Source of the DNA: Delphinus delphis
Taxonomy: Eukaryota; Chordata; Mammalia; Artiodactyla; Delphinidae
Reading direction: 5' to 3'
Assembly: GCF_949987515.2 (NCBI RefSeq)
Contig: NC_082690.1
Span: 108,374,400 to 108,438,399 of the forward strand
Length of the DNA stretch: 64,000 nt
Positions 25,915-38,689 of the stretch are shown here, piece by piece (positions within the stretch are counted from its first letter, which is position 1; each line of letters opens with the position of its first letter). Position numbers and translations under genes: made by a program. A model generated the notes under the pieces. It was not told where the DNA came from, did not search any database, and was given only the letters and a program-made list of their open reading frames with translations.

Positions 25915-26930
25915 CCTCAGCCCCGTGTTTAATCCACAAAAATTTCCATCTGCCTCTGGAGCGCTCGGAACCCGGGCAACGAAAGGCCGTCCGCTCGGCA
26001 AAATAAACACAGCTCCGCAGGCCGCTGCCATGTGCGCGCATCCCGGTTAGAAACGGCCGCGTCAGCCATTTTGTGCATCCCTGATGGCCAAGGTGGAGTG
26101 AGAGCCCAGGCCCGCGGGCCCCGGGCGGGGAGGAGGCCGCCGCGCGCCGGGTGTGGCCCTGTGGCCGGGGACCTGCTGGCATCCACCTGCCACCTGGCCC
26201 CGGGCAGGCGTGGGCCGCGCTCCGACCTCGCCGGGCCCGGGGCCCACCGTGGCTGCCGCCCGACCCCACCCCTGGAGACGCTGCAGACCCCTGGCGGCCG
26301 TGGTCCCCAACCAGGCCACTCGGCTCCCCGCCGCCTGCCTGCGGGCCTGCAGTCTCCAGAGTCGGCAGGGCCGGTGCCTGGGCCGGCTGCCCCTTTCCGG
26401 GCCGGTCCCCTCCCGGAGCAGGCGGGACAGCCCTGCCTCTGGGCTGGGACATCTATTTTTGGTGGTGACCAAGCCACTGCTTAATATGCAGGACTGGGGG
26501 CGGGGGGGGGGGGCGGGCAGGCTGTGCCCTGACCCGCAGGGTGACAAGTTTAAAAAAGGGCCCATTTTGATCAAAATACATGTTTTTCTGAGGTCGGCCA
26601 AGGCAGCAGGGCAGGGTTCGCCACAAAGACAAGGCTCGGGGCCGCCCTCACCCCTTGGCGCCCCCAGATGGTCTGCCTAGCCCGACGCCCCCAGCGAGGC
26701 CCTTGATTATAGATCCACCAAACAGGCTTGAGAAGGGCTCCCGGCCGCCGTGCGCTGCCCGTGGGCCCAGTGCACACATCTCTGCCCGCCTGCTCCCTTC
26801 CCCCCGCCTCTCTCAGAAGCAGTCAACCCACAGAAGCTGACACAGACTGGAGCTAAATTGTAAAAAAATGTAAATTTCCTTTCTGGCCAATATTTGAAGT
26901 CTATAAATAGAGTCATTCAGGAAAGGCCTG
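25915..26930. promoter_or_regulatory. Candidate regulatory block: CpG-rich core with AT-rich flanks
   Basis: A CpG-dense core (26100-26425; I count about 35 CpG in 330 bases) is bordered by AT-rich non-repeat segments at 25920-26090, 26440-26610 and 26835-26925. The right flank has a perfect MEF2 site ctataaatag at 26901-26910. A G-run tract with G-quadruplex potential lies at 26496-26517 on the plus strand. It could be an orphan CpG island (alternative or non-coding promoter) or an enhancer; no transcript evidence is visible. Confidence 0.4.
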
Positions 26931-27224
26931 GTTGTGGGGAGGGGTTATCGTCCCCCGGCCAGACTGGGAGAGAAACACCCAGGAAAGAGGAGGGAAAGAA
27001 GGGTTCTGGGGGCGCTGCCACGCATGTGGGGAGCAGGAAGCCACGGTGCAGCTCGGGGAACAGAGGCTTAGCCTCAGGGTCAGGGCAGAGCTTGGGCTCC
27101 CAGACTGGCCCCTGGCCACCCCCCCGCCACCTCCCTGACCGACAGCTGGCCCACCCTCACACCCACTCTCTCTGAGCTCTGTAATTGGACGCCGGGCCTC
27201 GCAGCCCTGGACTTGCTGTATTGC

Positions 27225-27300
27225 CCTGTGTGCCACAGGGCCTTTGCACGTGAAGTTCCTCTGCCTGGATGTGGATCAACTCAGGGATCTGCCCAACAGC
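27225..27300 (+). repeat. L2 LINE fragment
   Basis: 'cacagggcctttgcacgtgaagttcctctgcctggatgtgg' is the L2 signature stretch; short remnant. Confidence 0.55.
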
Positions 27301-27804
27301 ACTTGCCTTAGTAGCATCAATTTCATCCCCTCCGCTGACCGGTGAGAAGACAGAGGCACGAGAGCCAATGTGACTTCCCGGGTCCATGGCCAGCGAGCCG
27401 AGGGGGCAGGGCTTGAACCCCAGCCACTGGCTGCAAACGTGCCCAGGGAAGGCCTGGGCTTTGCACTGTGTGAAATGGGAGGAGGGGCCCACGTGCACGC
27501 AGGCGGCCTTGTCCTCTCGGCCAGAGGAGGACATGTGAATCTGAGAACACACAGGCGTGGGAGCCAGGCTGCCCGGCCCTGGTCCCAGCTCTGCCCCGCT
27601 GAGTCAGGACCGCAGGGACGGGTGGGATCCTGGGGCCTGGAAAGAGGTGGGAAGAGCGGCCCCAGGGGCCCCTGTCTGGCCTTGCTGTGGGCAACTCTCA
27701 GGCGAGCTCTGGGTCCTCAAGCGTCGGGTGTGGGCGCAGCGGCCATTGGAGACCAGGCCCGGGCAGGTGGCCCTGAGCACACACACCCTCCCCTCTTTTC
27801 TCCT

Positions 27805-27860
27805 CCCTGCCTTGGATGGAGCGGGAAACTGAGGCTCAGAGAGGCTGGCGAGCTGTGCCT
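27805..27860 (-). repeat. MIR-like SINE fragment
   Basis: Plus strand 'gggaaactgaggctcagagaggctgg' is the MIR core reversed; short. Confidence 0.5.
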
Positions 27861-29654
27861 GTCCCCCCGGCAAGGGCCTCTCCATGGACCCCCAAGTCGC
27901 CCAGAGGTGGGGACATACTGCTTTGTGGGGTGCAGCCTCCACGATCACTCTTTGTGCTGAGTGTCCCCCGTGCCAGGCCCCATGCCTAGTCTCTGAGCCA
28001 GAGCAGGCTAAGGAAGCCAGCACTCACGCTCCTTCCTGGGAGGCCAAGCGTCTGAGGCCAGCGATGGGTGAGGCTACCACCACGGGGGGATCGGCTCCTG
28101 CCAGCCAGGAGGAGGCGAGCCACGAGGCCAGCCTTCCTGCCTCTACGTCAGGAGAGGCCCAGGACTACAGGCTGGCCGGGCACACTGCCCTGAGCCTCAG
28201 CCCGGGTGCCAGCTGCCGGTTCAGCTCCAGGCCAGTCTGAGCTCTGACCTCCCCACCATGACCATGGCCTCTTGGCAACAAACCCCTTGGGCACCGCAGG
28301 GGCCTGAGGGTCTCACGCTTGATGGGATGGGGAGGCCTGGGAAGCCTGCAGGCCCCTCAGAGCCTGCCCGGCGCAGGCCCTCCCTTGGTGACAGGGAAGC
28401 CGAGCCTCTGAAGTGGAGGAGTGTGATTTAGCATCTCCTGCGGAAACTCGGACTCACAGGTGTGGTGGGCGGCCCGGTCCTCCGACCTCAGTGAGGGGCT
28501 CCTGAGCTCCTCAGAGGGGGAATCAGGCTCCAGACCGGTCGGTCACCTGAACCTTGGGGACCCGATGGAGGGAGGGGCGATCGGATGGCGGCTCAGACCC
28601 TGCAGCTGATCACACTTCCCTCCCATCGCCCCGTTCATCCCTTTTGTGCAGACGCGTCTACCGCCAACGGCCGGGTGCCCATCTGTGCGGCGGGTCAGAG
28701 GGCCAGACGTGAGCTTGCCTCCGTGCCTGTCTCCCTGGGTGCTCCTGAACCCTGGCGGGGGCTTGGCCCACAAAAACCAAACCTCGCGGGTGGGCCCCTT
28801 GGGTGCCGCCGCGCTGTTCTCAGGGTCCTGCTGGGCGCAGAGGGCTGAGCCGCAGGCCATGGGGAGGGCTGTTGAGGTGACTAGTGTGTGGGCAGGGGCA
28901 GGTGGGCAGACCCGAGTCACAGGTGTGTCTGCCGCCTCTGGATGGACATGGGTACAGACGGACGTCCCATCACACAGACGGACGACTCAAGAGGGTCCTG
29001 CGGGGAACACATTCCCCACATTCCTCTGGGTGGGGTTGGAGCAGAAGTGATGTGTGTGTCGCTTCCAGGATGGAGCAGTTAAGAGCTTGGGGCTGGTCCT
29101 CGGGCCTGGAAGGGGCCTAGAGCCGATGGACCGTGTCCCCCATCTTGGCACAGGGAGAGCCTGTGGGGAAGGAGGCTCTGACTAGTGACAGAGGCTTGGG
29201 TGCTGAGTGAACCCAGAGCCCTGGGGAGGGGGCCTTGGGTGTAGGGCTTACAGGATATTGAGTTTGGGGCTAGTCATTCTGGTGGGAGAGCAGCCCCAGC
29301 TGACAGAGGACCGAGGCCAGAGCAGGAAGCTGGATGGGATGCGACATCTCTACCTGAAACACCTCGGAACACGCACACTTGGTACAAGGGGCACCTTGAC
29401 CTCGGACAGACGAGGACGGAGCATCTCACGGCCGCACACGGACTGCCTCCTGCCCAGACAACCCCAGCGGTTCTCGGCATCTCAGCTTTCTGACTTAGCG
29501 ACTCATCAAAGGTGTGGCTCCACAGCCACTGACAGACATCGGGCCGGGTGCCCACAGCTGGGAGCATCTCCTCTGCTCAGCTCTTCCCTCGCCGCAGTCA
29601 GGTGGCTCCCCACGTCTCTCGGTCACAAGTTAGAGCGTGACAAGCGTCCTGATA

Positions 29655-29935
29655 CATAGATCTCTGACCCTGGGGTTTCACTTCCTGGAAGCAGAGATGT
29701 TAGATCAAAAGGTACATGTATTTTGAATGTTAACAGACGCTGCTAGATTCCTTCCCAGAAGCTCTGTCACTACCGTAATTTGCGTCCCCACCAGCAACGT
29801 GTAAGAATGCCTGTTTCCCCACCTGGGTGCCAGCGCTGGGTATGACCATTTTCTTAAATCACGGCATCACGGTGCGTCCCCCTCGCCACTGGTGGGGGTG
29901 GGCATCTTCCCACAGATTTTTGGCCAAAGCCGGGC
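29655..29935 (-). repeat. L1 3'-region fragment, reversed
   Basis: The plus strand reads like the reverse complement of an old L1 ORF2 3' end: 'agatcaaaaggtacatgtattttgaatg', 'cccaccagcaacgtgtaagaatgcctgtttccccacc' and 'gtgggcatcttcccacagatttttggcc'. Diverged and frame-broken. Confidence 0.6.
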
Positions 29936-31454
29936 CGACTGCTGAAAAGGCCCCCGAGCCAGGCTCTAGGCAAGTCCTATGGGGGCTGCCCTGGCCGTGA
30001 GAATGCGGGGCTCTGGCCTCGGGCTCCCTCCGGGAACATGGCAGCCCCGTCCCGGGGGCCCGTCAAGTCTCCCTGTGGCTCGAGGGGCGCGGGGACTCCC
30101 TGGCAGGCCCGCCCACCTCTGCCCAGGAATGGGGATGGCGGCGCTCAGTGTCAACTGACGCTTTCATTATAGGTTTATCTTTGAAACCCTAGACAAAACA
30201 GGGCTTGTGTGGTTTGACAGAAGAGCCAGCACCTCAGGACCTTGCCATCCACTAAGACGGCTCCTCAGGAAAGAAAAAATACACTAACCTTAAAATAACC
30301 AGTTCCCAGAATAGCAGCTAATGACGGCTTCTGAAGGGGGCCCTTTGATCCGGCGGGGCCCCACGCCTTCGCCTATTTACGGCCGTGCCACTCAAGAGCA
30401 GCTCACCAGCAAAGAGAGACGTGCTGGGGGTGGGCAGAGGAAAGTCGGGGGTCTGGGCATGGCGTGTGGGGGGAGCAGGGCCATCGGTGCCCATCTGAGG
30501 CCGCCCCGCTTTCCAGTGCAACCGGCCCCAGCTGGTGACGAGGTGCGCCACGGAGTCCGGGGCAGCCTGGAAACAGAGCCTCACGCAGGGAATGCCGTTC
30601 CTGACGGCCCCCCAGGAGCCAAGGCTGCTGGGAGACAGATGTGGTTATAAGAGCCAGAATCCCAGGTGGACGGTCCTTAGGCCCCTTGGGGAGGCGTGGG
30701 TCATGGACCCAGAGGGGCTCGAGGGAGGAATTCAGGGAAGAGCCTGAGGAATGGGAACCCAGGAGGGTGCGAGGAGGTCCCGAGGGGATGCTGGGGCTAG
30801 AAGATGCTCCCTCCCACCCAGCCCCAGCTCCGCCCCCACCCCTGTCTGCCCCGCAGCAGCATCTGCTTATCCTCTTGGTGTTCACCCAGCACCTCCCTGG
30901 TCCTGGCCTGGTCAGATGCTCGGGGACCACTCTCGCCTCTGTCCACAAGCACATGACAGTCTGAAGCTGCCTCTTTAACAGCCTGTTCACCAGACCTGCT
31001 TGGCTAAAAGCACTGGAAATGTGGCTTGTGAGACCAAGGGACTGGATCTTAATTTGATTTAATTTTAATGAATTCACAATTAAATTTAAATACAGATCCC
31101 CAAATCAGTTATCGGAAGACTTTAGCTATGGTTGTTCGGAATGCTTTAGGCATGAGAATCCGCCTTTTCAACTGTAAATTTTATGATATCTAAGTGCAGA
31201 CCAAGCAGTTCTTATGAAAGTGGAGTACCCAAACTGAGGTGCGCTCGAAGTCTAAAACCCATGCTGGCGTTTGAAGACAGGACGTGGGCCATCCTAAGCA
31301 TTCTTTTGTATTGATTACATATTGAAATGACAATATCTTCATCTGTTGGGTTAAATAAAACATATTACCATGAATTTAAGCTGTTTATTTTTTCTGATGT
31401 GGCTATTAGAAAGTTTAAAATTATATCTGTGGCTCCCATTATATTTCTACAGGA

Positions 31455-31612
31455 CAACGTTGGTCTGAACTGGGGCTTGGCACACTTTCCTGTAAGCGGC
31501 CAGATAGTAAATATCATAGGCATTAGGGAATCACGTACAGTCTCTGTCACACATTCTTTAGGTCAGGGGCCAGATTTGGTCTGTGGGCCCCAGTTTGCTG
31601 GCCCCTTTTCTA
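31455..31612 (+). mobile_element. MER20-like DNA transposon remnant, internally deleted
   Basis: Left part reads 'cttggcacactttcctgtaagcggccagatagtaaatat' and the right part 'caggggccagatttggtctgtgggccccagtttgctggcccc', both MER20 ends, with the central part missing. Confidence 0.75.
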
Positions 31613-32889
31613 GAGGCTCCCAGCTCTAGACCGGCTGGCGTCCTTCTCAGTCCAGCCTACCGAGGGCTGGTGGCCCCACCCAGTCCCCACTGGAGTCCCA
31701 GCGTAAGACCTACTGATCACTAAGATCCCCAGGGACCAGCACGAACAAGACACGTTACTACGGCCCAGTAGCTCCTGGTTTCATGGGGAGGTGGAACATG
31801 GGAAGGTCAGGAATCAGTACAGGGAGTTGGGACAGCAGCCATCAGACCCAGGCTGCCCAGAAAAATCCCACCTTCCAAACCCTGACTCTGTCCCCTGTAA
31901 GTGAACAGGAGTTTGTCTGACCATGAGACTCATTGGCCTTGACGAGCTAGCCAGGAAGTAAGAGAGGTCAGAGGCTGAATGTGCAGTGAAAGTGGAGCCC
32001 ACAGAGGTAAGAGGTGTCCTGGAGGCATTTGATGAACTGCGTACACTTGAGCTTTGGTGTTCACAGTCTCACAGGTGATGGATAGCTAGGTATCCAAGCC
32101 CAGACCTGCCCCAGGTGGGAAGTGTCACAGCGGAGCCCTACGTAAAGCTGGAACCTTCAAAGGGCTCTATGTTCAGTGTAAAGGTCAATGAGAAATAACC
32201 TCGTCCCCGAAACGACCATATAGAAAATTGTCTTGCCGCTAACAGGAGTGGAACAATATTTGCCCTGAGAAGTCACATCCACAAGTTGGTCCATGCTCAG
32301 CTTGGAAGCCCAAATGCACACCACCTGGGTGGTCTTGAAAACGTTGAGCCCAGGATTTATAGTCCAGGCTGGTAATACCCCCACGTGTATAGCAAAGGAA
32401 GCGGTGAACGTAGATCCCCCCTGCCGCCCCAAGAACCTCAACTTCACAGTAGACCTCAAAAATCCCCACAGATACATTTTAAGACATATGAACTCATGGT
32501 TAAAAAAGGGAAATCCTCAAAGGGAACAAAACACCATGAATGAAAGCCAGAAGAAAAAACAAAAACAGAGAAGCCGATTCACAACGACTTTAGATACCAG
32601 AAATTAAATATAAAATAGCCATATTCAATATTTTTCAAGAAATTTTTTAGATGTTTGAATATACAAGTGAAAGGAAAGATACTATAAAAATGATCTATCA
32701 AGTATGCATAAAAACCAAATAGAATTTCCATAAATACGAAAATAATCATCGAAATTTAAAATTCTTTGGATAGGTTTAACAGCAGATTAGAAACAGTTGA
32801 AGAAATAACTAGTGAATTGGAAGATGGATCAGAAGACATTATCCAGAACCCAGTACAGAGAAACAAGTGATTTTTTTAAAAGGGAGGGG

Positions 32890-32914
32890 GAGAGAGAGAG
32901 AGAGAGAGAGAGAG
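32890..32914. repeat. (GA)n dinucleotide inside L1
   Basis: Pure ag repeat of about 12 units embedded in an old L1 segment; likely a microsatellite that grew from a purine-rich L1 stretch. Confidence 0.9.
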
Positions 32915-34433
32915 GCACTAAGAGACACAGAGGGGATTGAGATGGCCTACCAAATGTCTAATGAAAGTTACAGAAGAGATAATGAACTAAAGCAAAGTAT
33001 GAAGAGATAGTGGCTGAGTGTAATCCAGAACTGACGCAACACACCAACCACAGATCAAGGAAACTCACTGAATTCCAAGCAGAATGAACAAAAGAAACTC
33101 TCTAATTAATAACACAACATAGTGAAAATTCAGAACACTAGAGTCAAAGGAAAGAGCTTAAAAGTAGCCAGAGAGAAAAAATACATTGCCTTCCAAAGAG
33201 CAATGACTCACTGTCATCTTTGTTCTCAATAGAAACAATGGAAGTCAAAGTACAGTTGGACAATCTTTTCAATGTGTTAACAGAAAATCTTTTTGGTAAC
33301 TTAGGGTCTAGAATTTTATACCCAGTGGAAATATTTTTTAAGAACAGCAGTAAAACAGTCATCTTAAAACAAATAAAATCAGAGGGATTTTGATTTGCAC
33401 TCAAGGAAATTCTAATGAATACTTCAGCCAGAAAAAAGTGACCCCAGATGTAAGATCTGAGATGAAAAATAAATGATGAGGGACAAAAGAGGCAAACAGG
33501 TGGGTAAATTTAAACACATATTGATTGTATAAAACACTACTAATTATGCTTGAACTAAAGTATGCAACAAGACATATATATAAGTCAGCAGGAGAGACTG
33601 AAACTAAAATGTCCTAAGGTCCTTATTTTATTCCAGATGTGGGTAAATATAGCAAATGGCTCTATTATATAACCATTTACAATGTCCTAGGTTAACCTCT
33701 ACAAGGATGGCCATATAACTTCAAAACTAGTAGAAGAAAAAATGGAATGAGAAATAATTATCAATCCAACAAGAGGCAAGAAAGAGGACTGAAGTAAACA
33801 TTAAAAAATTTAGTACAGATGAAAGGGACAAAATACATTGCTAGAAAATCAATCAAAATATATTGGAAATTACATTAAGTATAAATGTATTAAATGATTT
33901 TTTAGAAACCTAGCCACACAGTGTTTACAACAGGCACCTAAAATGTGTATACAGGATTAAAAAGACAAGAATTAAAAAACCTGACACCAAAATCAGAAAA
34001 AAAAGTCACAATAAAACTAGAGAACAATATCTTTTATGAATATAGATACAAACATTCCTAACAAAATCTTAGCAAACAAAATCCAACCACAGATAAAAGA
34101 GATCATATATCATGATCAAGTGGGAAATACAAGATTGGATTAACACCCTCAAATCAATTAATGTATCACACCATATTAATAGAATAAGGGCTAAAAGGCA
34201 TGTGACCATCTCAAAAGATGCAGAATGGGCAACTGAGAAAATCTAACATCCTTTCATGATAAGAGCTCTGAACACACACCAGGAATAGAAGGAAACATCT
34301 CAACCCGATAAAGAGCATCTAAGGAAAATCTACATCATATTTAATGGTGGATGACTGAATACTTTTCCCTGTAAGACCTTCTCTAGCCACTTTTAGTCAA
34401 CATCTTACTGGACAGTCAAGCCAGTGTAATTAG

Positions 34434-34435
<2 letters not shown>

Positions 34436-34464
<29 letters not shown>
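34436..34464. repeat. 29-base A run inside L1 ORF2 sequence
   Basis: The run sits between 'ccagtgtaattaggc' and 'ggaattaaaggcattcag', which are adjacent parts of L1 ORF2. It is therefore an expanded internal A-rich stretch of the L1, not the tail of an inserted SINE. Confidence 0.8.
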
Positions 34465-34466
<2 letters not shown>

Positions 34467-36519
34467 AATTAAAGGCATTCAGATTGGAAGGAAGACCTAA
34501 AACTGTCTTCATTCACACACGACCTGATCCTGTATGTAGAAAATCCTAAGGAGTCAACAACAATAACAACAATATTTACTAAAATTAATAGCAATGAAGT
34601 CACAGTTTATAAGCTTAATATCAAAATTTAATTGTATTTCTGTATACTAGTAACAAACCATTCAAAAATGAAATTAAGAAAACAATTTCATTAACAGTAG
34701 CATCAAAAATAATAAAATATTTAGGGGGAACGTTAACAAAGGATATGTAAGATTTGTACACTGAAAGCTATAAAATATCACAGGAAGAAATTAAAATAGA
34801 TCAAATAAACAGAAGGATATACCATGTTCATGAATTAGAAGACTCAATATTGTTAAGATGTCAAGTTCTCCCAAATGGATCTATAGATTCAACACAATCC
34901 CTATCAAAATCCCAGCAGGCTTCTTCTCTCTTTTTTTTGGTAGAAGCTGGCAAGCTGATTCTAAAATTCATATAAAAATTCATAGCACTTAGAATGTGCA
35001 AAACGATTTGAGAAAGAAGAAAATTGGAGGACTTACACTACCTGACTTCAAAACTTATTACAAAGCTACGATAATCAAGAAAGTGTAATGTGGGTTTAAG
35101 GGTAGGGATATAGACCAATAGAACAGAGTTGAGAATCCAGAAACAAACCCATATATTTATGTTCAATTGATTTTCAACAAAGGTGCCATGAAAATTCAAT
35201 GGGGGAAAAGTAACGTTTTCAACAAATGGTGCCGAGGCAATTGGATATCCATAAGCAAAAAGAACAAAAGCCAAAAACCAAACCAAAACAAACAAAAAAA
35301 ACCCCAAACTTTTCCTCACACTACACCCCAAAATTAACTCAAAATAAATCATAGACCTAAATGTAAGAGTTGAGTCTAAAAACTTCTATGAGAAAAAAAT
35401 AGAAGAAAATGTTCATGTCCCTGGATTAGGCAAACAGGTCTTAGATGTAACCTCAAAAGCATGAGTCATACAAGAAAAGATAAGTTGGACTTTTTACAAT
35501 TTAAAACTTTTGTGTTTTAAAAGACATGATTAAGAACATGAAAAGACAGCCGCAGAATGGGAGAAAATACTTGCAAGTCATATATCTGATAAAGGACTTG
35601 TATCCAGAACATATAAACAACTCTTACAACTCAATAACAGAACTACTTAATTAGAAAATAGGCAAGAGAGTTGAATAAACATTTCCCCAAAGAAGACTAT
35701 GAATGGCTAATAAGCACATGAAAAGTTGCTCAACATCATTAGTGATTAAGGAAATGCAAATCAAACCCACAACTAGAATGGCGAAAAGAAAAAAGGCCAA
35801 CCATACCATGTATTTGCAAGGATATAGAGAGAGTGGAACCTTTGTACATTACTGGTGGGAAATCAAAATGGTACAGACCCTTTGGAAAACAGTTTAGAAG
35901 TTTTTTAGAAAGTTAAACAGAAACTTACCATATGACCCATCAATTCCCCTCTTAGGAACCTGACCGAGAGAAATGAAAACATATGTCCATACACAGACTT
36001 GTAGATAAAAGTTCACAGCAGCATTGACCATAATAGCCCCAAACTGGAAACAATCCAAACGTCTATCAACTGGCAAATGGATAAACAAAATGTGGTTGAT
36101 CCATACAACAGAATACTATTCAGTGTTAAAAAGAAAAGAAATACATGATGCAGCACAGATGACCCTCAAGAATGTTACATTGTGTGAGAAAAACTAAACA
36201 CAAAACACCACAAGTTGTCTGATTCCATTTATATGAAGCATCCAGAAAAGGGGAATTTCTAGCCTTATAGAAATTTAAGGATACAGAGACAGAAAGCCGG
36301 TCAGTGATTGAGTGTGGCTGGCGGTGGGAGCTGGGAATGGTTGCAAATGGAATTGAGGGAATTTGGGGGTGTTGAAAAATGTTCTAAAACTTAGCTTTGA
36401 TGACGGCTGCACATCAAACTAGAAATTTACTAAAATGTGTTGCCGACATTTACATTGGGTGAATTTTATGGCATGTAAATTATACCTCAAAAGAAAGCTT
36501 AAAAAAAAAAGATTACAAA

Positions 36520-38150
36520 CAAAATTAGGTTTGTATAACAATGATAATAGACTTTAAGGGAAAAAAGAACACTACTTGAGAGAAAGCGGGTGTTATGGAA
36601 TTAGAAAACATTGACTCCAGCAGGGAATAGATAAAAATTTGGATAGTATATGTATCTGATCATAAGCTCTAAAAACACATTAAGCGAAAATTGACAGAAA
36701 TATAAAGAAAACTAGAAAAATTCTCCACAATTGTTGGCTCTTCAACACATTTCTCAGTAATGATAGATCAAGTAAGATAAAAACATTCCAGTGAGGATAT
36801 AGATCTCAACAAAACAATTAACAAGCTCGTTCTAATGAACACAAGTATAACACTGTACCCAGCAACTTCAGAATACACATGGTATTCAAACACAGAAGGT
36901 ACATTTACAAAAGTTGATGACGTGTTGTACCTGTAAAACATATTTCAAAATGTTCCAAGAGACTGATACCCTACAGGACTTCCCTGGTGGCACAGTGGTT
37001 AAGAGTCCACCCTGGTCTGGGAAGATCTCACATGCCACGGAGCAACGAAGCCTGTGCACCACAACTACTGAGCCTGTGCTCTAGAGCCTGCGAGCCACAA
37101 CTCCTGAACCCCATGTGCCACAACTACTGAAGCCCGCACGCCTACAGCCCGTGCTCTGCAACAAGAGGAGCCACCGCAATGAGAAGCCCGCGCACTGCAA
37201 CGAAGAGCAGCCCCCGCTCGCCGCAACTAGAGAAAGCCGCGCAGCAACGAAGACCCAACACAGCCAAAAGTAAATAAATAAATAAATTTATTTAAAAAAA
37301 TGATTGATACCCTACAGATCACTTCCTTTGACGACAGAGGAATAACAATTATAACAATGACAAAAATCCTATTCCAAAATAGCTCCTGGGATAAACAAGA
37401 GGTCATAATGGAGACTAGAAAAATCTTTGCGTGAATGAACATTAAAATTAAATGCTATATATCAAAACCTGGGGGGTGAAGTTTGAGTGGTATTTAGAGA
37501 AAAATAAAAGTATAGTCTTCAATGCACACCTTAGAAATCTAGAAAGTTTTAGAATTCATAATTATCCAACCTAAGAAGTTAAAGAAAGAATAAGACATTA
37601 AGCCCAAGTAAATAGAAGGAAGAAAATAAAGAGAAGTGGACGAAACAAAACCAAACCGACCAACAAGAGGATCGACTAGGTCAAAAATTTGTTGAAAACA
37701 TGAATAAAATCATCAACTGGCTGGCAGGCTTGACCAATGGAAAAAAGTGGAAGTGTAAACCAACAATATTGGCAATAAAAAAGGGGCCTAACCACTGATG
37801 ACACGGATGCTAAAATGCCGATAAATGCCAATAAATGTGAAAACTAGGAGGGAACGTACAAATTCTTAAAATACGCAACTTATCAAAACTGACACAAGAA
37901 GAGATAGAAAACCCCAACTGTCCCATAACCATCCGAGTCATTGACTCGATGAAAAACCTGCCCACAAAGAACGCACCAGGCCTAGGCGGCTTTACCTCCA
38001 AGTTTCCCCAAACGCTCAGGGGAAGAGAATCCTCCCCCTATACGGAATATTCTAGAAGATGGAAGAAGGGGGAACACTTCTCAACTCGTTCTGTGAGGCT
38101 CACGTACATGGGCTACCATAACCCAACGGGGACACTGTGAGTACACATCA
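36520..38150 (+). repeat. Second L1 fragment, split by a CHR-1 SINE
   Basis: Starts in the endonuclease-coding part of L1 ORF2 ('attgacagaaatataaagaaaactag', 'cagcaacttcagaatacacatggtattc'), is interrupted by the SINE at 36977-37304, and continues to the RT-linker part ('ccatccgagtcattgactcgatgaaaaacctgcccacaaagaacgcaccaggcc' near 37930-37983, 'gaagggggaacacttctcaactcgttctgtgaggc' near 38063). It abuts the 3' end of the preceding L1, so it is a separate insertion in the same orientation. It stops before the catalytic RT region. Confidence 0.8.
36977..37304 (+). repeat. CHR-1-type SINE inserted in L1
   Basis: Begins gacttccctggtggcacag and continues with the repeated 'gccacaactactgagcc' module, 'gagaagcccgcgcactgc', 'gccgcaactagagaaagcc' and 'cgaagacccaacacagcc', ending in (taaa)n. 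Perfect 13-base target-site duplications (tgataccctacag) lie at 36964-36976 and 37305-37317. It interrupts an L1 copy. It carries an extra internal copy of the 'cacaactactga' module compared with the 52.8-kb copy, and lacks the 'cgcctgccaatgcaggggacacgggttcgag' part. Confidence 0.93.
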
Positions 38151-38689
38151 CACCCACAAATGTGGACAGAAAAACTCTGAGGAAAATATTAGCTGGAGGG
38201 TTTCAGCAGTGTGTAAGGAAGCTAATACAACGTGAAGGACTGGTGTGTGGCGGGGAGAGGCCAGAGGCCACATAGATGTCTGGAAAAATAATCTAAGCCC
38301 AAGATGATAAAGGCCTGAACCCAGCGGGGGCGACGCGCAGCTGGCGTGCAAGGGTGAGCCGCTTGGAGGGGCTCTCGGGGTGGTGGCAGGAGCAGGGGGT
38401 GTGGCTGGGATGACTAGGACTCCGGGTCCTGCTTTTAGGCCTGGTGGGTGGAGAAGTCTGGGAGGGGGACAGAGCAGGAGGACGGGGGTCTGGGGCAGAC
38501 GCCAGGTCCTGGGTGACCGGGCCTACCAGGTCCAGGGCAGGGGCTGGGGAGCCTGGCCTGGGGGGCATTCCTGTCAGGCAGAAAGGTGTGCCTGGCTAGG
38601 GTTCTAGGCTGGGGGGCGGTGGAAGGAATGTCGGGGGGCTGGGGGGGCCCTTCCCACCCACAGTCTCTGAACTGGGGCCTGGAAACCCA

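Larger units (their letters stand above)
32290..36510 (+). repeat. L1M-type LINE, long but decayed
   Basis: Plus-strand L1. The left part (to about 33500) resembles the upstream region of old L1M elements ('cagagagaaaaaatacattgcc', 'gaattttatacccagtggaaatat'). From about 33960 reverse-transcriptase-coding sequence of ORF2 is recognisable ('cctgatcctgtatgtagaaaatcctaagg' at 34521), followed by the ORF2 3' part ('ttgattttcaacaaaggtgcc' at 35166) and the L1 end ('accatatgacccatcaattcccctcttaggaacc' at 35929, 'tggataaacaaaatgtgg' at 36079) up to an A-rich end near 36515. Multiple frameshifts and stops; not functional. Contains a (GA)n and an A29 expansion. This and the next copy make an AT-rich island in a GC-rich intron. 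Confidence 0.85.

Noticed and set aside
34436..34464. A29 run as the tail of a SINE or processed pseudogene
   Set aside because: The sequence on both sides is continuous L1 ORF2, so the run is an internal expansion.
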